A stretch of 17,321 nucleotides of DNA, taken from positions 1 to 17,321 of the forward strand of contig DXDC01000319.1 in the NCBI GenBank assembly GCA_019115685.1. Reading direction: 5' to 3'. Numbering within the stretch: position 1 is the first letter of the stretch; each line of letters begins with the position of its first letter. Made by a program: the position numbers and the translations under genes. Below the pieces are notes generated by a model that was not told the origin of the DNA, made no database searches, and saw only the letters and a list, made by a program, of their open reading frames with translations. Shown here in pieces: positions 6,981-12,820 of the stretch. The stretch comes from Candidatus Agrococcus pullicola. Lineage in GTDB: Bacteria; Actinomycetota; Actinomycetes; Actinomycetales; Microbacteriaceae.

Positions 6981-7603
6981 GGCGTCTCCTCCCGCGCCTC
7001 GTTGAGTTCGAGCATTCTCGCAACGTGGCGGGCGAAAACGTCGGTTTCGATGTTCACTCGATCGCCGGGCTGGAGTTCGCCGAGCACGGTCGCGGTGAGC
7101 GTTTCGGGGATCAGCGACACCTCGAACCACGGTTCGGATGCTGTCGCTTCCGAGAGGTCCGAAACGGTCAGGCTGACACCCTGCACGGCGATCGATCCCT
7201 TGCGCGCAACGAACTGCGCGATGTCGTCGTTGAGCGAGAACCGGTAGACATGCCAGTCCGAGCCTGCATCAACGCTGAGCAATACGGCAGTGCCATCGAC
7301 ATGGCCCTGCACGATGTGGCCACCGAGCCGGTCGCCGACTGCCGCGGCACGTTCGAGGTTGACGCGACTGCCCTGGCGCAGGTCACCCAGAGCACCCGTT
7401 TCGAGCGAGACGCCCATGACGAAAGCCGTGAACGCCGCTTCGGTGTGATCGACGACGGTGAGGCACATGCCGTTGACGGCTATGGAGTCGCCGTGCGACG
7501 CGTCGCTGACGGACAGGGGTCCGTGAACCGTGACGCGGGCGTGTGCTCCCTCGCGTTCGAACGCGACGATCTCGCCGATCTCTTCGATGATGCCGGTAAA
7601 CAC
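6977..7603 (-). CDS. ribE: Riboflavin synthase, alpha chain
   Basis: Final step: dismutation of two 6,7-dimethyl-8-ribityllumazine molecules into riboflavin and the pyrimidine that RibH reuses. 208 residues made of two similar beta-barrel halves. The N-terminal half begins MFTGIIEEIG and has the NGMCLTV block (44-50); the second half starts around GHIVQGHVDG (95-104) and has QGVSLTV. The start codon is GTG at 7603, overlapping the ribD stop as TAGTG, preceded by GAAAGGAC as ribosome binding site. The stop overlaps the ribBA ATG. Length and motifs are typical. The gene is called ribC in E. coli nomenclature. Confidence 0.96.
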   Translation of the reverse strand: MFTGIIEEIGEIVAFEREGAHARVTVHGPLSVSDASHGDSIAVNGMCLTVVDHTEAAFTAFVMGVSLETGALGDLRQGSRVNLERAAAVGDRLGGHIVQGHVDGTAVLLSVDAGSDWHVYRFSLNDDIAQFVARKGSIAVQGVSLTVSDLSEATASEPWFEVSLIPETLTATVLGELQPGDRVNIETDVFARHVARMLELNEAREETP

Positions 7604-8628
7604 TACGTGTCCTTTCGGTCGGTGGGGGAGGCGATGATCAGAATGTCATCGCCGAGTCGGGTCAGTTCGTCGACCGACAAGCGGTGCTGCTCGTCGATGG
7701 TGGCAACACCGAGATCGCCGGTGGAGGTGAACGGGCCGCCGATCAGTGTCGGTGCGATGTATGCGTGAATAACATCGGCCAGACCCTGTCGGACGAACGC
7801 GCTTGCCAGTCGCGGGCCCCCTTCGACGTAGAGTCTCTGCACGCCGCGGGCTGCGAGGTCCTGCAGGGCGGGCGCAATGGGCCCCGCGAAGGTCAGGAGT
7901 TCGCGCGGGTGCTGCCGGACGCGGGCGGTCGCGGGCACGTCCCGAGTTCCGAACACGACAGGGATGGGCTGCTCCCCATCGCGGATATCGACACCTGGCG
8001 GCCGAGCGGTCAGCAGCGGATCGTCGGCCACGATCGTTCCCGTCCCCACTGCGATGGCACCGTGCTGTGCTCGTTGCTCGTGCACGTGCGCTCTCGCTGC
8101 CGTTCCCGTGATCCATTGGCTCGTGCCATCGCTCGCCGCGCCTCGGGCGTCGAGGGACTGCGCCCACTTCACCGTGACGCGGGGGCGACCGTGCTGCTGC
8201 ACGAACAGCCAGTCGCTGATCAGTGCGCGCCCCTCTTCGCTGTCTGTTCGTACGATGTCGATGCCAGCGGCGCGCAATAGCTCGGCGCCGCCACCGCTGT
8301 CGATTCCGGGGTCGGACTGCGCGTAGACGACCCGGGCGATGCCGGCGTCGATGAGCGCCGCCGTGCAGGGAGCCGTTCGACCGGTGTGGCTGCAGGGCTC
8401 GAGCGTGACGACTGCGGTCGCACCGCGAGCATCACGAGCCGCTACTCTGCTGAGCGCATCGATCTCGGCGTGGGGTGTACCAGCGCCTCGATGCCATCCT
8501 GTGGCAAGCACCTTGCCCTCGCTGCTCAGGATGACGGCGCCGACCTGAGGGTTGATGCCCCGGGGTCCGCGCAGCGCGAGATCGAACGCGTCTGTCATCG
8601 CGCTCTGCTCGGCGGCGGTGATGTGCAT
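7603..8628 (-). CDS. ribD: Bifunctional pyrimidine deaminase / reductase
   Basis: Carries out the second and third steps of the pyrimidine branch of riboflavin synthesis: zinc-dependent deamination, then NADPH-dependent reduction of the ribosyl side chain. 341 residues. The deaminase domain has NPQVGAVI (26-33), the HAE motif (His53-Glu55) and TLEPCSHTGRTAPC with zinc ligands Cys79 and Cys88. The reductase domain follows PRVTVKWAQSLDA, with SQWITG and VEGGPRLASAFV further on. The start at 8628 is the ATG beside the conserved deaminase start and after AAGGGAGAG; the open frame extends back through the riboswitch but is not coding there. First gene of the rib operon, directly controlled by the FMN riboswitch. 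Confidence 0.96.
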   Translation of the reverse strand: MHITAAEQSAMTDAFDLALRGPRGINPQVGAVILSSEGKVLATGWHRGAGTPHAEIDALSRVAARDARGATAVVTLEPCSHTGRTAPCTAALIDAGIARVVYAQSDPGIDSGGGAELLRAAGIDIVRTDSEEGRALISDWLFVQQHGRPRVTVKWAQSLDARGAASDGTSQWITGTAARAHVHEQRAQHGAIAVGTGTIVADDPLLTARPPGVDIRDGEQPIPVVFGTRDVPATARVRQHPRELLTFAGPIAPALQDLAARGVQRLYVEGGPRLASAFVRQGLADVIHAYIAPTLIGGPFTSTGDLGVATIDEQHRLSVDELTRLGDDILIIASPTDRKDT

Positions 8629-8632
8629 CGCT

Positions 8633-8657
8633 CTCCCTTTTCGGCTGGTTCGGGAGT
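8633..8657 (-). promoter_or_regulatory. Putative expression platform: hairpin masking the ribD ribosome binding site
   Basis: On the minus strand ACTCCC (8657-8652) can pair through CTCCC with GGGAG (8637-8633), which is the Shine-Dalgarno sequence of ribD, over a 14-base loop. The same ACTCCC could instead pair with GGGAGG at the 3' end of the aptamer (8709-8704). That gives two mutually exclusive folds, consistent with FMN-controlled translation. No terminator with a U-run is seen between aptamer and start codon. Confidence 0.45.
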
Positions 8658-8666
8658 CGCGTGCAG

Positions 8667-8686
8667 CCCGCGTGCGAGCGCGCGGG
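8667..8686 (-). other. GC-rich hairpin between FMN aptamer and ribD
   Basis: CCCGCG (8667-8672) and CGCGGG (8681-8686) form a six-base-pair stem with an eight-base loop in the ribD leader. No U-run follows it, so it does not look like an intrinsic terminator. It may be part of the switch or only a spacer hairpin. Confidence 0.35.
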
Positions 8687-8697
8687 TCGATTGACGG

Positions 8698-8815
8698 GTG
8701 CTTCCTCCCATCCCGACTGTGACGGTCTGCGCAGGAATTTCGCCTGCCAGGCCAGCGTGTTGCTGGTTCGTGGGCTATCACCACAGGTGCAGAATTGCGC
8801 TGCATCTCGGAGCAC
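8698..8815 (-). ncRNA. FMN riboswitch (RFN element)
   Basis: Binds flavin mononucleotide and turns down the rib operon. All six helices can be traced on the minus strand. P1 pairs GTGCTCC (8815-8809) with GGAAGCAC (8705-8698), with one bulged A. P2 is TGCAG with CTGCA. P3 lies around TGTGGTGATAGCCCACGA. P4 is CCAGC-AACAC-GCTGG. P5 is GCAGG-CGAAATT-CCTGC. P6 is GAC with GTC. The conserved 3' block AGTCGGGATGGGAGGAAGC is present. The P2 loop reads CGCAATT, a slight departure from the usual TGAAATT. The aptamer ends about 70 bases before the ribD start. Confidence 0.95.
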
Positions 8816-8828
8816 TCGACTCTCCTCG

Positions 8829-8834
8829 AGCGTA
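8829..8834 (-). promoter_or_regulatory. Candidate -10 box for the rib operon
   Basis: On the minus strand TACGCT at 8834-8829 matches TANNNT and would start transcription near 8822, a few bases before the first helix of the FMN riboswitch. No good -35 box is seen. Position is the main support. Confidence 0.35.
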
Positions 8835-9068
8835 CAACGTCGCGTCCCATCCGGCTATTCCGGCTGTGAAATCCGGACGCCGTCGACGCGCAGAGCCAAT
8901 CATCGGCTGCGCTCTCCTGCCCATCGCTTGTGCTCGCCGGTGATTCGCAAAACGCCTACTCAGAACACTTCTGGATAGACATCTCCCGAATCGCGGAGCC
9001 CGAGGTGGCGCGTGCGTGGATGCCACAGTGGGAATCGCGGGAAAAGCGAGGGCTTGCACTCGGAGCAA

Positions 9069-9110
9069 ACGCGATATATCGTGAATGTAGCAGACGCGAT
9101 ATATCGCGAA
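9069..9110 (+). promoter_or_regulatory. Twin palindromic operators upstream of DUF4097-PadR
   Basis: Two 17-base copies, ACGCGATATATCGTGAA (9069-9085) and ACGCGATATATCGCGAA (9094-9110), differ at one base and are spaced 25 bases apart. The second contains the perfect 14-base palindrome CGCGATATATCGCG (9095-9108); the first is a 10-base palindrome CGATATATCG. They lie 23 bases before the DUF4097 start, where a repressor would block transcription. The PadR regulator encoded in the same operon is the likely ligand. Confidence 0.65.
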
Positions 9111-9132
9111 AGTATCTTGAGATTGGGAAGCC

Positions 9133-9951
9133 ATGAACACCACGCACCACACCTCGGACTCCGACTTCAGCGTTGAAACCTGGGTCGTGCCGCCGGGTGG
9201 TAGCCGCACGATCGACGTCGCGGGCATCGAGCGCCTGCGAGTCGGGTTGATCGCCGGCAACATCAACGTCATCGGTCACGACGGCGCCGATACGCGTATC
9301 GAGATCGAACAGGTCATCGAGCACGACGTGCACGTGACCGCCGAGAGAGGAGAGCTGCAGATCAACCAGCCGAAGCGGAACTGGCGCGATGCCTTCTCGA
9401 CCGCTGCGTCCGTCATGCGCTCGCGCACGTCTGCATCCGTCACGGTGATGCTGCCGCGCAGCGCAGTCGCGAAGATCGGCACGACGTCCGCGGAAACGCT
9501 CGTAAGCGGCATTCTGAACGGCGCTTCCGTGAACACGGTGTCCGGGGACGTTCAGCTCAGTCAGGTCTCCGGTCGCGTCGATATCAACACGGCGAGCGGT
9601 CGCGTGGACATCGACGGCCTGGACGGACACCTCGAACTGCGCAGCGTCAGCGGCGAGGTGACCGTTGCTGGAACCGGCGACAATCTGAGCGTCGAAACGG
9701 TGTCCGGCAACGTGCTCCTCGACATCGACGGATACCCCAAGCTGATCAGCGTCAACAGCGTCTCGGGGGACTCGACCGTGCGCGTGCAGCAGGGGGCGGG
9801 TTTGAGCGTCGACTTCAAGAGCCTGAGCGGGCAGTACGCAGTCGACGGCATCTCCGGGAAGGGGAAGGCGACGCCGCGCATCGATGGCGAACCGAGCATC
9901 CGTATCGCCTGCCACAGCGTCTCCGGTGACCTGACGGTCGTGCGACGATGA
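9133..9951 (+). CDS. DUF4097-type beta-repeat protein
   Basis: 272 residues; the second half is a run of about eight short beta-strand repeats marked by a Ser-Gly turn (TVSGDV at 135-140, then QVSGRV, SVSGEV, TVSGNV, SVSGDS, SLSGQY, GISGKG, SVSGDL). Successive copies are mostly 16-21 residues apart, as in a right-handed beta-helix or solenoid. This is the DUF4097 family, often named putative adhesin without proof. No signal peptide, lipobox or membrane segment is visible, so the protein looks cytoplasmic. The start at 9133 follows GGGAAG at close spacing; the twin palindromes lie just upstream. Its stop overlaps the PadR start by four bases (ATGA), so the two are co-expressed. Molecular role is unknown. 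Confidence 0.85.
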   Translation: MNTTHHTSDSDFSVETWVVPPGGSRTIDVAGIERLRVGLIAGNINVIGHDGADTRIEIEQVIEHDVHVTAERGELQINQPKRNWRDAFSTAASVMRSRTSASVTVMLPRSAVAKIGTTSAETLVSGILNGASVNTVSGDVQLSQVSGRVDINTASGRVDIDGLDGHLELRSVSGEVTVAGTGDNLSVETVSGNVLLDIDGYPKLISVNSVSGDSTVRVQQGAGLSVDFKSLSGQYAVDGISGKGKATPRIDGEPSIRIACHSVSGDLTVVRR

Positions 9952-10553
9952 ACGCGGTCTTCGCGCACGGTGACCTGCGGTTGTACCTGCTGCATCTGCT
10001 CTCGAGCGGACCGAAGCACGGGTACGAGTTCATCCAGCTGGTCTCCGATCGATTCGGCGGCACCTATTCTCCGAGTCCGGGCACCGTGTACCCGCGGCTG
10101 GCCAAGCTCGAGGCTGAGGGTCTCGTTTCGAGTGAACGACACGGCCGGACGACCAGGTACGAACTGACAGAGGCGGGCAGCGAGTACGTCGCGGCGCACG
10201 CCGAGGAGATCGTGGAGCTAGAGCGCTCGGTATCCGAATCCGTGCACTCGCTCGCCGATCAGGTGCGCGGCAACGTACGGGAGGCGATGAAGACCCTGCG
10301 TGCCGATCTAGCCGCTGCAAAAGAGCGGGAGGCGAACGAAGCGACGTTCAAGGCGCAGCGCGCGAGCGGCGAAACGGATGAGCGGGCTCAACAGCGACTA
10401 CGAGGTGCGGAGATCGATCGAGACCTCGTGCGGCTACGTCATGACACCAGGGCTTGGCTGCGAGAGCACGGAGCTGACACTGAGACTGCAGCGGCCATCC
10501 GTGATGAAATCGCTGCCTTGCGCGCACGAATCGGCACGCTGCTCGGGCGTTGA
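9948..10553 (+). CDS. PadR-family transcriptional regulator
   Basis: DNA-binding regulator, probably a dimeric repressor of its own operon. 201 residues. The winged helix-turn-helix (about 5-85) has the PadR features LYLLHLLSSGPKHGYEF, the recognition region SPSPGTVYPRLAKLEAEGLV and the wing RTTRYELTEAG. A long, charged, mostly helical C-terminal part (about 90-200, Ala/Glu/Arg-rich with heptad-like spacing) should form a coiled-coil dimer arm. The ATG overlaps the DUF4097 stop and has no clear ribosome binding site, which suggests translational coupling. The twin palindromes at 9069-9110 are the likely binding sites. The signal it senses is unknown. Confidence 0.92.
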   Translation: MNAVFAHGDLRLYLLHLLSSGPKHGYEFIQLVSDRFGGTYSPSPGTVYPRLAKLEAEGLVSSERHGRTTRYELTEAGSEYVAAHAEEIVELERSVSESVHSLADQVRGNVREAMKTLRADLAAAKEREANEATFKAQRASGETDERAQQRLRGAEIDRDLVRLRHDTRAWLREHGADTETAAAIRDEIAALRARIGTLLGR

Positions 10554-10618
10554 ATTGGGAGTGCGCGGTGCGTTCACCAGCATGAGCGTCAGGTGTCTCA
10601 GCTATCGGCGTGGCCGCG

Positions 10619-11386
10619 TTATCGGTCGAGTTGCAGTCGCTGCCAGGTGACGCTGGTCACTACCGCGAATACGATCGGGACGATGGCGACGGTAGCGAGT
10701 TGCCCGGCGTGAACGGCCGTTGGCTGTAATGCCCATAGGGCCGGAGCTGAGAACGGCAACCAGGCTGCCGTGCCGGGGACCGCGATGGCGGTGACTTGCG
10801 CCGCGATGAGGATCGCGATGGTCGCGGCAATGCCGGGTAGTGAACCACGTCCGAGCGAGGCTGCCCAGCCCGCCGGGGCCGCGAGCAGACCGGTCAGGAT
10901 GGTCAGCATGCCTTGGCGAGCCAATTGGTGCCACACGTCGCTGTCGATGGGTCCTAGGTTCAGGATGAGTCCGGCGGCGAGGACGAAGACGGCGAGGGTG
11001 AGCGCGACGAGACCGGTCCAGGCCAGGTGGACGGCGAATTTGGCCAGAGCAATGGTGGGTCGGGTGACGGGAAGGGCGAATAAGCCGGTGATGGTGCCGT
11101 CGGTGAACTCGCGGCCGAAGGACCAGCTCAGCGCGACGCCGAAGGCGAGCAGCGCTCCGGCCGCGGTAATCTGCGCGGAGACGCCAGTGAGTAGATTCCA
11201 GCCGGAATGGCCGGCGAGCGGTCCGAGCTGGGCGAGGATTTGGTCGTTCCCGGCTCTCGCCGCAGCAGTAAGCGTTGCGGCGAGTACCGCGATACCGGCG
11301 ACGACGAGGATCGTGATGGTACGCAGTACTGCGGAGGCGAGGGCTTTACGGTATTCCACGTACAATGCGGTTGCGGCGGGGTTCAC
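10619..11386 (-). CDS. ABC-2 type permease of TetR-linked exporter
   Basis: Membrane subunit of the exporter whose ATPase is encoded just upstream. 255 residues with about six hydrophobic segments: about 20-43, 70-90, 118-145, 160-180, 185-205 and 232-250. The segment SWSFGREFTDGTITGLFALP (about 88-107) is the conserved loop of the BcrB/ABC-2 group (GREF..GT...L..LPV.R). The start is GTG at 11386, overlapping the ATPase stop by four bases (GTGA); there is no strong ribosome binding site, so translation is probably coupled. Last gene of the tetR-ATPase-permease operon and convergent with PadR, 65 bases away. The family role in drug or peptide resistance is known; the substrate here is not. Confidence 0.85.
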   Translation of the reverse strand: MNPAATALYVEYRKALASAVLRTITILVVAGIAVLAATLTAAARAGNDQILAQLGPLAGHSGWNLLTGVSAQITAAGALLAFGVALSWSFGREFTDGTITGLFALPVTRPTIALAKFAVHLAWTGLVALTLAVFVLAAGLILNLGPIDSDVWHQLARQGMLTILTGLLAAPAGWAASLGRGSLPGIAATIAILIAAQVTAIAVPGTAAWLPFSAPALWALQPTAVHAGQLATVAIVPIVFAVVTSVTWQRLQLDR

Positions 11387-12108
11387 GGTTGTCTCTGTTC
11401 GTCATCGTTGTGGACCATGTCGAAGAAAGACCGTTCCAGATCACTGGCACCGGGGTCGAGGCTGCCAATGATCCGACCGTAGTTCATGACGGAGATACGG
11501 TCAGCGATCCGGGCGACCTTATCGAGGTGGTGACTCGAGACCAGCGCCGCAGCACCGTCGCGGGCGCGGCGCAACAGCAGTTCGCGCAAGAGGATCACTC
11601 CGGCGGGGTCGAGTGCGTTCGTCGGCTCGTCCAGGATGATCGGCGCGGGATGGTGCTGGAGTGCGGCCGCCAAGCCGAGGCGTTGCCGATTGCCTTGTGA
11701 TAGCCGGCGGGCGGCGACCCGAGCGTAGCGGTCGAGAGCAAGATCGGTGATCGTGGAGTCCACGGCGTCGGCAACCTGCGCAGGGTCCACACCATTGAGT
11801 CGCGCGGCCAGTGCAAGGTTCTCGTGGGCGGTCAACTCGAGGTAGGCGAAGGGATGCTCCACGAAGTGCCCGACCTGACGCCAGGCCCGTGCCCTCAGAC
11901 GCGTGATCGGGACACCTTCGATTTGCACGCTGCCGGTCGTCAGACGGAGCATCCCGAGGATCGCCCGCATCAGTGTGGTCTTGCCGGCCCCGTTGAGGCC
12001 GACGAGTGCATGGACTTCACCGGCGGCAACCCCCAGATCGAGACCGAACAGGCCTGCGTCGGCTCCGAACGTTCGCGTTGCATTGCGCACGATCAGGTGT
12101 TCAACCAT
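11383..12108 (-). CDS. ABC exporter ATP-binding protein, BcrA-like
   Basis: ATPase subunit of the TetR-linked exporter, 241 residues. Walker A is GLNGAGKTT (37-45), Walker B IILDEPTNALD (157-167) and the H-loop lies in SSHHLDK (191-197). The signature is LSQGN (136-140), a variant of LSGGQ common in bacitracin-type BcrA exporters. The region VGHFVEHPFAYLELTAHENL lies where the Q-loop should be, and has no glutamine there but a Glu-His pair, also seen in that group. The start at 12108 follows TTGGAGAG and overlaps the end of tetR by eight bases; the open frame further back is a shadow of tetR. Substrate unknown. Confidence 0.92.
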   Translation of the reverse strand: MVEHLIVRNATRTFGADAGLFGLDLGVAAGEVHALVGLNGAGKTTLMRAILGMLRLTTGSVQIEGVPITRLRARAWRQVGHFVEHPFAYLELTAHENLALAARLNGVDPAQVADAVDSTITDLALDRYARVAARRLSQGNRQRLGLAAALQHHPAPIILDEPTNALDPAGVILLRELLLRRARDGAAALVSSHHLDKVARIADRISVMNYGRIIGSLDPGASDLERSFFDMVHNDDEQRQP

Positions 12109-12658
12109 CGTGGCTCTCCAAGGCGTCGAGCGCGCCGGCGATCGCGGTGCGCAATGTCCATCGCTCATCGCGCGCCCACTCGAATAAGGCGGCGGTGAGC
12201 GCGGCCAGGACCGCCGCCGCCACTGTGCGAGCGACCAGCACATCGGCACCGCCGGCGACGAGCTGCTCGCTGATCCGCATCTGCGTGGCGATATGGGCCT
12301 CTGCGCTCCTCGCGCGCAACGATGCCGAGCCCGCGATGATCCTGACCCTGCGTTGCACGAGTTCCGACTCCGGCTCCGGCAGCTCGTCAAGCGCGCGTCG
12401 GATTCCATGTACGGCGCGGATCAGCGCGGACGCGTCGGCCGGTTGCGCGGCGACGCTGTCTGCGATCGCGGGATCGTAAGGATCGGTGAGGACAACCAGG
12501 TCTTTGCTGGGAAAGTGCCGGAAGAAGGTCATCTCCGTGACCCCTGCCCTCGCGGCGATTTGCGTCACGGTCGTCTCCTCGAACCCTTGGCTTTCGAAGA
12601 GGTCCATGGCGCACTCGATCAGTCGCCTGTGCGTTCGCTCGTATCGTGAAGTAACCAC
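12101..12658 (-). CDS. TetR-family transcriptional regulator
   Basis: Repressor that probably controls the ABC genes behind it and itself. 185 residues. The N-terminal helix-turn-helix domain (about 8-55) shows the TetR pattern: LIECAMDLFESQGFEETTV, then TQIAARAGVTEMTFFRHFPSK with the recognition helix near 40-48. The C-terminal part is helical and variable, as expected for the ligand domain. The start is taken as GTG 12658, giving MVTSRYERTH. It lies seven bases after a TAACAT -10 box, so the mRNA may be leaderless; no ribosome binding site is visible. The frame is open back to 13429 but that is antisense to guaB3. The ATPase gene starts inside its last codons. Confidence 0.9.
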   Translation of the reverse strand: MVTSRYERTHRRLIECAMDLFESQGFEETTVTQIAARAGVTEMTFFRHFPSKDLVVLTDPYDPAIADSVAAQPADASALIRAVHGIRRALDELPEPESELVQRRVRIIAGSASLRARSAEAHIATQMRISEQLVAGGADVLVARTVAAAVLAALTAALFEWARDERWTLRTAIAGALDALESHDG

Positions 12659-12681
12659 ATCTATAATGTTAGTCGCTAACA
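12659..12681 (-). promoter_or_regulatory. TetR promoter and operator
   Basis: TGTTAGTCGCTAACA at 12667-12681 is a palindrome with six-base arms around TCG, similar to common TetR-family operators. On the minus strand TAACAT (12671-12666) matches a -10 box and lies seven bases before the GTG at 12658, so the operator overlaps the promoter and binding would block it. On the plus strand TATAAT (12662-12667) is also a perfect -10 hexamer. Confidence 0.6.
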
Positions 12682-12805
12682 AAATGATTGTCACGGGTGA
12701 CCGGAACTGCGGCCGACACCGATGTGGGAAGACTCGCAGAGGCTCGGTCGGCAAGGGGCACCCCGACCGTGCGTGTGATGCCGATGGACGTTTCCGCCGT
12801 GACGG

Positions 12806-12820
12806 TAGGCTGATGGGGTG
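12806..12820 (+). promoter_or_regulatory. Leaderless promoter of the GuaB3 gene
   Basis: TAGGCT (12806-12811), a TANNNT -10 box, is followed by six bases and the GTG at 12818. No properly spaced Shine-Dalgarno sequence is present, so the transcript probably begins at the start codon. Confidence 0.55.

Larger units (their letters stand above)
8816..9132. other. Divergent intergenic region between rib leader and DUF4097 gene
   Basis: About 317 bases without a convincing gene. The left end should hold the rib promoter and the right end the DUF4097-PadR promoter with its two palindromes. The middle (about 8840-9060) shows only short CCGG-containing repeats around 8860-8880 and no coding or structural signal I can support. 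Confidence 0.6.

Noticed and set aside
5721..7130. 469 aa version of RibBA
   Set aside because: The extension overlaps ribE in another frame; ATG 6980 has the ribosome binding site and matches the family start.
8667..8686. Intrinsic terminator in the ribD leader
   Set aside because: The hairpin has no following U-run on the minus strand, so transcription termination as the riboswitch mechanism is not supported.
7603..8850. 415 aa version of RibD starting upstream
   Set aside because: The extra N-terminus is the translated FMN riboswitch leader; the deaminase domain begins at 8628 after a ribosome binding site.
8956..9915. Minus-strand open frame of 319 aa opposite the DUF4097 gene
   Set aside because: Asp/His/Val-rich antisense shadow with no domain; it also runs through the palindromes and promoter region.
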